Shown here piece by piece: positions 35,576 to 43,884 of a DNA stretch of 64,000 bases. Below the pieces are notes generated by a model that had not been told where the DNA came from, did not search any database, and saw nothing but the letters and a program-made list of their open reading frames with translations. This DNA is from Arsenophonus apicola (GTDB lineage Bacteria > Pseudomonadota > Gammaproteobacteria > Enterobacterales > Enterobacteriaceae), in assembly GCF_020268605.1 (NCBI RefSeq), contig NZ_CP084222.1, forward strand, positions 310,001 through 374,000, in the 5' to 3' direction. The position numbers were made by a program, and so were the translations under genes. Every line of letters begins with the position of its first letter. The first letter of the stretch is position 1.

Positions 35576-36547
35576 ATGAAAAGAAGAATATCATTTTTAG
35601 TGCTAATCATGCTGATCGTTGTTGCGATTGCAGTGTTACTTTATACACAAAATAAGCACCTGTTATTACAAGGGGAAGTGGATGCGCCTGAAGTCATCGT
35701 GACCTATAAAGCAAGGGGACGCGTAATTGAGCATCATATTGAACGCGGTGACATGGTAAAAAAAGGCCAATTATTGATCACCTTAGAAAGCCCGGAATTG
35801 CAAGCGCAACTAGCGGCATTGAGCGCAGTACGTGATCAAGCTAAAGCGCAACTTGATTTATCCTTAAATGGTACTCGCGAAGAGACCATTCGCAATGTTC
35901 AAGCGGCATTAAAACAGGCTCAATCTCAGTATACCAATGCAAATAACGAATATATAAGATTGAATAATTTATCGGGTAAAGGCTATGTTTCGGCTAATGA
36001 ATTAGATAAAGCACGTCGGGCTAAAGATGTTGCTTTTCATCAGGTAAATAGCGCTCAGGCGCAATTAGATGAAGCGAAAAATGGTGATCGTATTGAATTG
36101 CGGAATAAATATGCCGCTGCATTACGACAAACCGAGCAACAAATGATCGAGTTACAGGTGCAAGTAGATGATTTACATGTTAAAGCGCCGGTTGATGGTG
36201 AAGTTGGCCCCATACCGGCTGAAGTTGGTGAATTATTTAATGCCAATAGCCCATTGCTAACACTTGTTCGTTTACCGCAGGCCTACTTTATCTATAATTT
36301 ACGCGAAGATATTATGGCTTATGTTCGTAAAGGCGATAAGGTATCGATACGTGTTCCTGCTTTGCAAGACAAAATTATTACAGCGGAGGTACGCTATATT
36401 GCCCCGATGGGAGACTATGCAACTAAACGTGCAACACGAGCAACAGGAGATTTTGATTTAAGAACATTTGAAGTACGCCTTTATCCACTAGAGGCTGTTG
36501 AAGGGTTGCGTCCTGGAATGAGCGCTCTATGGGCTTGGGATAAATAG
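35576..36547 (+). CDS. HlyD-family membrane fusion protein (periplasmic adaptor)
   Basis: A 323-residue adaptor with one N-terminal membrane anchor (about residues 5-24), a split biotinyl-lipoyl domain (YKARGRVIEHHIERGDMVKK and later LHVKAPVDGEVGPIPAEVGE), a long coiled-coil hairpin (about 75-200) and a C-terminal beta-barrel. Such proteins link inner-membrane pumps to the outer membrane. Two ABC-2 permeases follow at once (8-base gap, then an overlap), so it is the first gene of a three-gene efflux operon. The substrate is unknown. Confidence 0.85.
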   Translation: MKRRISFLVLIMLIVVAIAVLLYTQNKHLLLQGEVDAPEVIVTYKARGRVIEHHIERGDMVKKGQLLITLESPELQAQLAALSAVRDQAKAQLDLSLNGTREETIRNVQAALKQAQSQYTNANNEYIRLNNLSGKGYVSANELDKARRAKDVAFHQVNSAQAQLDEAKNGDRIELRNKYAAALRQTEQQMIELQVQVDDLHVKAPVDGEVGPIPAEVGELFNANSPLLTLVRLPQAYFIYNLREDIMAYVRKGDKVSIRVPALQDKIITAEVRYIAPMGDYATKRATRATGDFDLRTFEVRLYPLEAVEGLRPGMSALWAWDK

Positions 36548-36555
36548 GTGTTTTT

Positions 36556-37698
36556 ATGACCATAAAAGCGATATGGCCTAATTTTAGGTTTGCTTTTAAT
36601 CAAGAAATCCAGATTGCTATTCGTAGCCCGATCCTACATTGGCTAAGTTGGATATTCCCATTACTGCTATTTATATTAGTAAGCGCTAACTTTTCTGAAG
36701 GAACCTTGTTAAATCTTCCAGTTTCAGTCGTTGATCATGACCATAGTCTATTGTCAAAAAAGTTAATTCGTCATTTAAATGCAGCGCCACATGCTGATAT
36801 TAAAGCGATTGATGGCACACTTAATACTTCGTTATTACGTTTAGGCAGCGCTAAAGATTATGCTTTACTCTACATTCCTTATCATTTTGAAAAGGATGTT
36901 CTTACAGGTCGGCAACCGACAGTCAGAATGTATTATAATGCCTTATTTTATGCTTCTGGTAGTTATGCCATTCAAGATTTTAGAGGGGTAATCGCTGAAC
37001 TGAATGCAAAATATCGTCCGATATTAGCCTCTTCAATGGGGCGTAATATACCTCCCCTAGCCAGAGTGACGCTATCTTATGATAGTTTGTTTAATCCTAG
37101 TGGAAACTATATCTATTATCAGCAATTTGCCGCTACCATCCATATGTTACAACTGTTTGTTATCACTTGTACTATCTATGTTATGTCGCGGGGAACGGCA
37201 TTATTAACCCACAAAACATTTATCAGTGCGTTATTAGGCAAATTGGCGCCTTACACCCTTTTTTTTACCACCTTATTATTAATTGAAATTGCTGCACTCT
37301 CTTTTTTCTTCGACGCCAGGGTTGCCGGTAACCCATTTTACCTTTTTTTGGTAGGCTTTTTTTATGTAACGGCTGCTCAAAGTATCGGTATGCTGCTGTT
37401 TGTTTTTACCAAAAGTATTTTTACTGCTTATAGTTTGATCGGCATGTTAGTCAGTATTGCATTGGCTTTTTCCGGTTTTGCCATGCCAATAATGGCAACG
37501 GCTTGGCCCGCGCAGATCGTTGCAAATATTCAACCGCTTACCCATGCATTAAATGTGATGTTTGATATTCTTCTACGAGAAGTTTCTTTGCTACGTGTCA
37601 TACAAGTCTGTTTAACATTGCTCCTTTATCCAGTTATTTGCGCTTTTTTGATTCGTAATCGCCTGTTAACAAGGCTAAGAGTGCAGGAGGCATTTTGA
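36556..37698 (+). CDS. ABC-2 type transporter permease
   Basis: A 380-residue membrane protein of the ABC-2/YhgE type. It has one N-terminal transmembrane segment (about 29-46), a large periplasmic domain (about 50-220), then five to six helices to the C-terminus, with the motif PLTHALNVMFDILLRE before the last helix. It resembles the drug or heme export permeases of the YbhR/YhhJ kind. It is translationally linked to the next permease, and the two probably form a heterodimer. No ATP-binding subunit is encoded nearby. Confidence 0.82.
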   Translation: MTIKAIWPNFRFAFNQEIQIAIRSPILHWLSWIFPLLLFILVSANFSEGTLLNLPVSVVDHDHSLLSKKLIRHLNAAPHADIKAIDGTLNTSLLRLGSAKDYALLYIPYHFEKDVLTGRQPTVRMYYNALFYASGSYAIQDFRGVIAELNAKYRPILASSMGRNIPPLARVTLSYDSLFNPSGNYIYYQQFAATIHMLQLFVITCTIYVMSRGTALLTHKTFISALLGKLAPYTLFFTTLLLIEIAALSFFFDARVAGNPFYLFLVGFFYVTAAQSIGMLLFVFTKSIFTAYSLIGMLVSIALAFSGFAMPIMATAWPAQIVANIQPLTHALNVMFDILLREVSLLRVIQVCLTLLLYPVICAFLIRNRLLTRLRVQEAF

Positions 37699-38858
37699 TA
37701 AAGCAATATTTGATAACCTTTTATCGGGTATTACTTGGCATGTTGGCAAAGCCTATGTGGTTATTGTTGTTGGTTTCGTTATCAATTATGAGTTTGGTTT
37801 ACATTCGGCCAGTATTGTGGGGTTTGCCGGTAGCGATTATTAATCAAGATCATAGCGCTGCTAGTCGCTTACTAATGGACCGATTAAATACAATACCGAA
37901 AATAAAATTACACAGTTATGATAATTTGGCCAGCGCCAGAGCTGATATGCGAGAACGAAAATTGTTTGCCATTATTCTTATTCCTATCGATTTTGAGAAA
38001 AGTTTACTAAATGGTAAAAATATTACCGTACCGGTTTATGGTGATGGTACTAATCGACTTGCTAGTGGACAAATACAGCAAGAAATTTCCTCCGCTTATC
38101 TTCAACTGTTAAACGAGTATAATATCCAACGGCTAAGAAATGCAGGGTTCACTGATCAACAGGCTAGTACATTATTAACACCCATTAAAGGAATAACAGA
38201 ACCTCTATTCAATCCAGGCCCGAGCTTCGCTGCAATTGTTTTTCCAGGTTTATTGGTCATGTTATTACAACACTCACTGTTAGTCGCTTGTGTGAAAGCC
38301 TATATTGACGTTCACAAAGTGGCAAACGGCAAAGTCTCTGCTGCTGTTTATCTAGGTGCATGGTCAGCATTGTTGCCCATTTGGTTATTTCTGTCGGCCA
38401 TCTTTTTTGCGCTCTGGCCCTGGGTATTAGGTTACCGACAAGAAGCGCCACTTTATCAGCTTTTGATCGTCACCTTACCGTTTTTATTGGCGGTTTTGGG
38501 GTTAGGTAAGTTTGTTACCGAATTTTTACGTAGTGTCGAAATGATTCATCTGACACTGGCTTTTCTAACTACGCCGGTATTTTATATTTCAGGCGCTATT
38601 TGGCCATTACAAGCAATGCCGGATTGGGTAAGAATGGTGGCTTATTCTTTACCTTCAACATGGGCAATAAAAGCGATAGCAGGTATTAACCAACTTGATT
38701 TAAGTTTATCTGACGTGGGTATTGATATTGTGATGATGCTAATATTAGGCACAATTTATGCATTACTGGGCATATTGATCAATATGCTACGTAGTGGTGA
38801 ACTGCGCCAGTTCAGCCACCATGTCCGTTGTTTATTGAGAAGAAAAAAACGTTCTTAA
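37695..38858 (+). CDS. ABC-2 type transporter permease, second copy
   Basis: A 387-residue paralogue of the preceding gene with the same layout: a first helix near 15-33, a periplasmic domain to about 185 and a C-terminal helix bundle, with SLPSTWAIKAIAGINQLDLS in place of the PLTHA motif. I use the TTG at 37695, which overlaps the upstream stop and lies 5 bases after a perfect AGGAGG. It ends 3 bases from the convergent ubiV. It lacks any Walker motifs. Confidence 0.82.
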   Translation: MIKQYLITFYRVLLGMLAKPMWLLLLVSLSIMSLVYIRPVLWGLPVAIINQDHSAASRLLMDRLNTIPKIKLHSYDNLASARADMRERKLFAIILIPIDFEKSLLNGKNITVPVYGDGTNRLASGQIQQEISSAYLQLLNEYNIQRLRNAGFTDQQASTLLTPIKGITEPLFNPGPSFAAIVFPGLLVMLLQHSLLVACVKAYIDVHKVANGKVSAAVYLGAWSALLPIWLFLSAIFFALWPWVLGYRQEAPLYQLLIVTLPFLLAVLGLGKFVTEFLRSVEMIHLTLAFLTTPVFYISGAIWPLQAMPDWVRMVAYSLPSTWAIKAIAGINQLDLSLSDVGIDIVMMLILGTIYALLGILINMLRSGELRQFSHHVRCLLRRKKRS

Positions 38859-38861
38859 TTT

Positions 38862-39740
38862 TTATGCTATAAGAGATAAACCGGCTGCACGTCGCCAATA
38901 ACCGTTGCAATCTAAATCATTAGTTAATGTTAGTGGATACTCACCCTGTTGATTAGCTCTGAATTGTTCCAAAATGGTGAGTGAATCTAGATTTTCGGCA
39001 GAGATGCGGACAATATCGACTAATCCGCTCATTGAAGTTTGTTCATTGCCTAGATTATAACAGTAGCCACTTTGCGCCTGAATACCATTAAGGGTAAAGA
39101 GCAATTGATTTTCCTGGGAAAAAACTTTTCTGCCCTGGGGATATTTTTCACAACAAGTCTCACAATTATCTTTATGGCGATTTTCTGAGCGGGCAGTAAA
39201 ACAGCGAGCTGATAGTGCCAGTGGTAAATGCCCATAGCCAAATACTTCGACTTCAAACTTGTGGCGAAATCCTAGCTGTTCACATTGATAAAGCAGATCT
39301 TGTAACCAATCACGAGAAAGTTCAATTGGTAAGCACCAGCGTATCATGCCTTGGCGATAGAGTAGTCGTAATGCATAAGCATTGTAGCAATTGAGCCCAT
39401 AACCTGCCATAAAGGGTATTTTTTGCTCAATAAGCTGATTAACCACACCGAAATCGTGCGCTTCCACTAAAAATTCACCATTATCGACCAATTTAGCGAT
39501 TTGTCTAAGTTCGGCCGCGTTTTGTAATAAAGACAAGCTAGAAATTACCACTTGTTTGCCATGCAAAGTGATTTCTTTTGCCAGTTCAAGCCAGTCAGCT
39601 ACTTGCATTTGCCGACGCTTATTACAAACCGTTTCACCGAGATAAATAATATCGGCGCTACTATTAATCGCTTGTTGATAAAACTGAATTAATGTCTCTT
39701 TTGACCAATAATAAAGTACTGAACCTAAGGAATATTTCAT
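38862..39740 (-). CDS. ubiV: O2-independent ubiquinone biosynthesis protein UbiV (U32 family)
   Basis: UbiV forms an Fe-S heterodimer with UbiU for oxygen-independent hydroxylation of the ubiquinone ring. The protein has 292 residues and matches E. coli YhbV from MKYSLGSVLYYWSKETLIQF to the end (CNGYWRRAAGL). The cluster cysteines are visible (CNKRR near 39 and CFTARSENRHKDNCETCC near 180-197). It is encoded just after ubiU with a 14-base gap and presumably shares its promoter. Confidence 0.95.
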   Translation of the reverse strand: MKYSLGSVLYYWSKETLIQFYQQAINSSADIIYLGETVCNKRRQMQVADWLELAKEITLHGKQVVISSLSLLQNAAELRQIAKLVDNGEFLVEAHDFGVVNQLIEQKIPFMAGYGLNCYNAYALRLLYRQGMIRWCLPIELSRDWLQDLLYQCEQLGFRHKFEVEVFGYGHLPLALSARCFTARSENRHKDNCETCCEKYPQGRKVFSQENQLLFTLNGIQAQSGYCYNLGNEQTSMSGLVDIVRISAENLDSLTILEQFRANQQGEYPLTLTNDLDCNGYWRRAAGLSLIA

Positions 39741-39754
39741 TTTTTCGCCTTATC

Positions 39755-40747
39755 CTACTGCCATTTACGATGATAAGCACCTAAGGTGGTTTGTTGACCT
39801 TCGGAAAGATTTTCCAATACATTTATCCATTTTTGATTGGTGATGAATTTTTTAGGATCATTTTTGCAATGATCAATAGCTTGTCGCCAGATATGGGTCA
39901 CATCGCCAACATAAGTTGGGCTGCGTTGGCGGCCTTCAATTTTGACAGCGGCAATATTTGCCAGCATCAGTTCTGGTAACAATTCCAGTGTATTTAGGCT
40001 GGTAGGCTCCTCTAATACATGATATTTTTTTCCATTGAGACAGTATCTTCCTTTACAAAGAGTTGGGTAACTCGCATTTTCATTATTCGAATAGCAATCG
40101 ATTAAAATATCATTTAAACGTGACTCCATACCTTTATCGGTTTGTTGCCAACGTACAAATCGGGCAGGTGAACAAGCACCTACGGTATTTGGTGATTCTC
40201 CTGTCAGGTAAGACGAAAGATAACAGCGTCCTTCTGCCATGATACAAAGGCTGCCGAAAGCAAAAACTTCCAATGCGACAGGACTAGTTTGGGCTAACTG
40301 TCTGACTTGATGTAATGATAGAACACGAGGAAGAACAATTCGTTGGACGGCAAAATTACGCTGATAAAATTGAATCGCCGCAATATTTGTCACTGAAGCT
40401 TGAACAGAAACATGACGTTCAATATGGGGATATTTATTAGCAGCATATTCTAAGATAGCCAGATCAGCTAGGATCAAGGCATCAACACCGATTTCCGCAG
40501 CCATATCAACGGCGGATAGCCAGCGACTAAAACCGTTAGGGTGAGCAAAAGTATTGATAGCAACATGTAATTTGCAAGCATGATCATGAGCATATTTGAC
40601 TGCTTCAACTAATTTTTTTTCGCTAAAATTTAAACCAGCAAAATGACGTGCATTAGTATCGTCTTTAAATCCAATATAGACTGCATCAGCGCCATTATCG
40701 ACAGCTATTTTTAAAGCAGGTAGATTGCCTGCCGGACATAATTCCAT
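39755..40747 (-). CDS. ubiU: O2-independent ubiquinone biosynthesis protein UbiU (U32 family)
   Basis: UbiU is the partner of UbiV in anaerobic ubiquinone hydroxylation. The protein has 330 residues beginning MELCPAGNLPALKIAVDNGA. It has the U32 peptidase-like TIM barrel with the signature EVFAFGSLCIMAEGRCYLSS and cysteines at about 169, 176, 193 and 232 (GACSPAR, GRYCLNG) that bind a 4Fe-4S cluster in E. coli. It is divergent from ubiT across a 251-base intergenic region. Confidence 0.95.
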   Translation of the reverse strand: MELCPAGNLPALKIAVDNGADAVYIGFKDDTNARHFAGLNFSEKKLVEAVKYAHDHACKLHVAINTFAHPNGFSRWLSAVDMAAEIGVDALILADLAILEYAANKYPHIERHVSVQASVTNIAAIQFYQRNFAVQRIVLPRVLSLHQVRQLAQTSPVALEVFAFGSLCIMAEGRCYLSSYLTGESPNTVGACSPARFVRWQQTDKGMESRLNDILIDCYSNNENASYPTLCKGRYCLNGKKYHVLEEPTSLNTLELLPELMLANIAAVKIEGRQRSPTYVGDVTHIWRQAIDHCKNDPKKFITNQKWINVLENLSEGQQTTLGAYHRKWQ

Positions 40748-40998
40748 AGGTGATCCTAGCGTATAGTTAGATGTCTATCGATTGTAGTCAAGGTGTAATA
40801 TTGTTGTTTTGACTTAAACCAGATTACTTTCTTTTGTGAATTGATTTTGCTAGATGGAGCATAAAACTGAATGGTATTAATCGATTGTTGGTTAAATTTT
40901 GATGTGGGTTCAAAGATATTAATTAATAATTTGGCAGAATGGATAATTGTCATTAATGCTTAAAGATATATCATAAAAGTGTAAGAGGAATTTGGATC

Positions 40999-41517
40999 GT
41001 GTTAAAGAAAATTCGCCAGCAGCTTATCCAGCAAGGACCTAAATTGATGTGTTTACCTTTAAAAGTTACGCCTTTTATCTTAGAACGTCAAATTCTGGAG
41101 CAATTATTAAGCTGGCAATTTCAGCAGGCACTAAACGATGGTGAACTGGATTTTTTGCACAATAAATGGCTTAAAGTTGAGGTTATTGATGTGCAGCTTG
41201 TTTGGTATATTAGCCAGCAGGCAGGTAAGATCATCGTCAGTAAAGATCAACATGCAGATGTCAGTTTTTGCAGTGGAGCGAATGATTTAGTTTTAATTGC
41301 TGCGCGGAAAGAAGATCCTGATACCTTATTTTTCCAACGTCGCTTACGCATAGAAGGAGATACAGAGCTTGGTCTGTATGTAAAAAACCTGTTGGATGCC
41401 TTTGAATTAGAGACAATGCCAGCAATTTTACGCTTTGGTTTATTGCAATTAGCTGATTTGATTAAACTAGTACAAAATGAAAATATTGATTATAAAGAGC
41501 GTGCATTATCATGCTAA
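40999..41517 (+). CDS. ubiT: Ubiquinone biosynthesis accessory factor UbiT (SCP2 domain)
   Basis: UbiT carries an SCP2 lipid-binding domain and is the third component of the oxygen-independent ubiquinone pathway. The protein has 172 residues from a GTG start behind AAGAGG. It shows LERQILEQLLSWQFQQALND and the conserved block DPDTLFFQRRLRIEGDTELG, which matches E. coli YhbT. Its end overlaps yhbS by 7 bases, so the two are cotranscribed. Confidence 0.94.
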   Translation: MLKKIRQQLIQQGPKLMCLPLKVTPFILERQILEQLLSWQFQQALNDGELDFLHNKWLKVEVIDVQLVWYISQQAGKIIVSKDQHADVSFCSGANDLVLIAARKEDPDTLFFQRRLRIEGDTELGLYVKNLLDAFELETMPAILRFGLLQLADLIKLVQNENIDYKERALSC

Positions 41518-42017
41518 TTCGTGTTGAAATTCCGGTTGATGCGCCAGGCATTGATCAATTATTACGTCAAACATTTCCCACCGGTGCTGAAGCTGATTTG
41601 GTACAAAAATTGCGTGAGGACGGTTTATTCGTATTGGGAATGGTGGCTACTGATGATAAAGGAAAAATTATTGGTTATATCGGCTTTACTTTAGTCGATG
41701 TCAACGGTGATAAGCAGTGTCAATGGGTCGGATTAGCGCCATTAGCCGTTGATAGCGCTTATCAGCAACAAGGTATTGGGGCAAAATTGGTTTATGACGG
41801 ATTAGATAGTCTAAATGAATTTGGCTATAAAGCGGTAGTGGTGGTTGGCGATCCTAATTATTACCGTCGTTTTGGTTTTACGCTTGCTAAGCCGCATGGG
41901 CTTGTATGTAAATGGCCTGGAATGGAGGCCTATTTTCAAGTTTATGCGTTAGATAATGGTAAGTTAGCCGATTATGCAGGGCTAGTTAATTTTTCGTCTT
42001 ATTTTGATGAGTGCTAA
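41511..42017 (+). CDS. yhbS: GNAT-family N-acetyltransferase YhbS
   Basis: A 168-residue acetyltransferase with the GNAT acetyl-CoA loop (LAVDSAYQQQGIGAKLV: V-x5-QxxGxG/A) and the later strand VVVVGDPNYYRRFGFTLAKP. The acceptor substrate is not known from sequence. It overlaps ubiT upstream, and its 3' end overlaps the convergent yhbQ by 36 bases, as in the compact E. coli arrangement. Confidence 0.93.
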   Translation: MLIRVEIPVDAPGIDQLLRQTFPTGAEADLVQKLREDGLFVLGMVATDDKGKIIGYIGFTLVDVNGDKQCQWVGLAPLAVDSAYQQQGIGAKLVYDGLDSLNEFGYKAVVVVGDPNYYRRFGFTLAKPHGLVCKWPGMEAYFQVYALDNGKLADYAGLVNFSSYFDEC

Positions 42018-42299
42018 TGGGGCAAGGTAACTAGCCAAATCTAAAGGCTGGTCTGCGACAAGTTGTTCTTTTTGTACTTTGGTTAATTGTTTTATTTGGT
42101 ATTCTAGGGACAAGGCGTCTGAATGGCAGGCTAGCTGGCATTGGTATACTAACAAAAGAGGCGATTTTCCTCTTAACGCTTTAGCGCCTTTGCCTAAGTG
42201 ATGTTGTTGCAGGCGGCGCGTAATATCTGTGGTGATGCCAGTATAAAGTGCATTTTGTCTATTTCTGATCAGGTAAATTGACCAAGGCTTTTTCGTCAT
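41982..42299 (-). CDS. yhbQ: GIY-YIG nuclease superfamily protein YhbQ
   Basis: A 105-residue single-domain GIY-YIG protein. The signature is YLIRNRQNALYTGITTDITR, followed by RLQQHHLGKGAKALRGKSPL and the conserved late Glu (LSLEYQIKQL). E. coli YhbQ has DNA-cleaving activity; the physiological role is unclear. It converges with yhbS and is divergent from the downstream BhsA-family gene. Confidence 0.94.
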   Translation of the reverse strand: MTKKPWSIYLIRNRQNALYTGITTDITRRLQQHHLGKGAKALRGKSPLLLVYQCQLACHSDALSLEYQIKQLTKVQKEQLVADQPLDLASYLAPLALIKIRRKIN

Positions 42300-42494
42300 A
42301 TTGGATTGATTAAATTAGATTTTTAATTAAGTTAATAAAAAATTCTCTACTGATTTTGTCGTGATGATTTACCCTAATAAGGCGTATAAACGCTATTTTA
42401 ACCAAGTTAAAACAATTATTTTTGTATGTTATTCATTTTTTTTGAAAGATAGCAACAAAAAAAACTAATCCAAAATTTTAAGTAGTGCCTATAC

Positions 42495-42510
42495 TATGAT
42501 CTATATCACA
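42495..42510 (+). promoter_or_regulatory. Possible CRP-type site upstream of the BhsA-family gene
   Basis: TATGA-N6-TCACA matches the CRP consensus TGTGA-N6-TCACA at 9 of 10 positions and lies 49 bases before the 42559 start. It also partly resembles an FNR site. The match alone does not prove binding. Confidence 0.35.
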
Positions 42511-42558
42511 GGAATAACCAATAATATTTCTGAATGATAATAATCAATTAAGGAGTTT

Positions 42559-42852
42559 ATGATGAAAAAATTACCCGCTGCTTTAATTTTGGTTTTAGGT
42601 ACGTTGTCATTTGGTGCAATGGCAGATCAGGCAAAAGAAGTAATAGAAACCCCTGCTCAGCAGTCAATAGGAATTGTCTCAGTAGCTGCGGGAGAAACGC
42701 CTACTAGTGCCGTTCAGCAGTTAGCTGAAGAAGCCACCAAAAAAGGAGCAACTATTTATCGTGTTACCTTTTTAGCTTATACACAAAATAAAGTACAAGC
42801 TAATGCTAGAATCTATGGTAATAGCCAAACTACTGCGCCTGTCTATAGATAA
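42559..42852 (+). CDS. YdgH/BhsA/McbA-family (DUF1471) periplasmic protein
   Basis: A 97-residue protein with a clear signal peptide (MMKKLPAALILVLGTLSFGA, cleavage near AMA-DQ), followed by the small DUF1471 fold (IGIVSVAAGETPTSAVQQLA, KKGATIYRVTFLAYTQNKVQ). The family comprises stress-linked periplasmic proteins such as BhsA and YhcN. An AAGGAG site lies 4 bases before ATGATG; either ATG could serve. It stands alone with its own terminator. Confidence 0.85.
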   Translation: MMKKLPAALILVLGTLSFGAMADQAKEVIETPAQQSIGIVSVAAGETPTSAVQQLAEEATKKGATIYRVTFLAYTQNKVQANARIYGNSQTTAPVYR

Positions 42853-42899
42853 TTGGCAGTATAAATTATCGGATGATGATAGCAGCTTTAATTTTTGAT

Positions 42900-42937
42900 A
42901 AAAACACGCTGAATAATTATTTTTTCAGCGTGTTTTT
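42900..42937 (+). terminator. Intrinsic terminator before yhbP
   Basis: A 13-bp stem (AAAAACACGCTGA/TCAGCGTGTTTTT) with a 12-base loop lies 47 bases after the BhsA-family gene. The terminal T run is part of the stem. Confidence 0.85.
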
Positions 42938-42961
42938 ACTTAAGGAGAGATATTATCCACT

Positions 42962-43402
42962 ATGTTTGCTGATCAATCATCAATGGCTATTATGCAACAA
43001 TACCTTTCTCGTCAGCATGTTTTTTCACTATTCACCTCTTTTCAATCAGATAGTTGGCCGGCCATCTGTTTTTATACCTTCAAAGCTCAAACGATGTCAT
43101 TATATTTTCTGACCGAAACGACTACTCGTCATGGTGAGTTAATGCTTAAAAACCCAATTTTAGCCGGAACTATTTGTTGTCAAAGCAAAACCATAGCCAA
43201 CATTCAAGGGATACAATTTATTGGTAAAGTCCATTCGCTGACTGGCAAACAAGAACAGCACGCCAGGCAAAATTATAATCGGCGATTTCCGGTTGCTATG
43301 GCGGCCAGTATTCCTATCTGGCAATTATCTTTACAACAGATCAAAATGGTCAATAATAAGTTAGGTTTTGGCACTAAACTGATTTGGCATCGTGACACTT
43401 AA
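42962..43402 (+). CDS. yhbP: UPF0306 family protein YhbP
   Basis: A 146-residue protein with a split-barrel (FMN-binding-like) fold similar to E. coli YhbP: LTETTTRHGELMLKNPILAG, IQGIQFIGKVHSL, NYNRRFPVAM and the end KLGFGTKLIWHRDT. Function is unknown; the family resembles pyridoxamine-phosphate-oxidase-like flavoproteins. A GGAGAG site precedes the ATG. It converges with nrdG with a 4-base overlap. Confidence 0.9.
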   Translation: MFADQSSMAIMQQYLSRQHVFSLFTSFQSDSWPAICFYTFKAQTMSLYFLTETTTRHGELMLKNPILAGTICCQSKTIANIQGIQFIGKVHSLTGKQEQHARQNYNRRFPVAMAASIPIWQLSLQQIKMVNNKLGFGTKLIWHRDT

Positions 43403-43884
43403 CCTAATTTATGGATCACTTGATTATGACTACCTCGCCATAATAGATTGGGTTCATGAAGCGCTTGAATGAATTTACCATCGACTAATACATCAAGATA
43501 GTTAACGACGGCGCGTTGATTAGCGGTTAATTGGTCAAGGGTATAACCGGTCCAGAGCCAAATATCTTTATCTGGGCATTCAAATTTGATGCGTTTAACC
43601 AGTTGTAAAACTGCTGCTACATTTTGTGGATGCAGTGGGTCGCCGCCAGAGAGAGAAAGTCCTTGGCGAACGATCCTTTGATCTTGCAGATCAGTGATAA
43701 TTTGATTTTCTATTGCTTGGGTAAACGGTTTACCTGAGTCAATTTTCCAGGTGCTTTTATTGTAACAACCTCTACATTGATGAAGGCAACCTGCGACAAA
43801 TAACGTACAACGTGTTCCTGGGCCATTAACCACATCAACCGGGTAATATCGATGATAATTTATAATGTTATCCAAGTTGACCAT
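43399..43884 (-). CDS. nrdG: Anaerobic ribonucleotide reductase activating protein
   Basis: NrdG is a radical-SAM enzyme that installs the glycyl radical on NrdD. The protein has 161 residues. The cluster motif CX3CX2C is CLHQCRGC; GLSLSGGDPLHPQNV and DIWLWTGYTLDQL are further conserved blocks. It has about seven more N-terminal residues than E. coli (MVNLDNIINYHRYYP) and overlaps the nrdD 3' end by 17 bases. The gene looks intact although its only known partner, NrdD, is interrupted. Confidence 0.94.
   Translation of the reverse strand: MVNLDNIINYHRYYPVDVVNGPGTRCTLFVAGCLHQCRGCYNKSTWKIDSGKPFTQAIENQIITDLQDQRIVRQGLSLSGGDPLHPQNVAAVLQLVKRIKFECPDKDIWLWTGYTLDQLTANQRAVVNYLDVLVDGKFIQALHEPNLLWRGSHNQVIHKLG

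Noticed and set aside
40748..40998. FNR-like TTGAT...TTCAA element between ubiU and ubiT
   Set aside because: The spacing is five bases rather than four and the right half-site is imperfect. Regulation by FNR is plausible from E. coli but not supported by this match.
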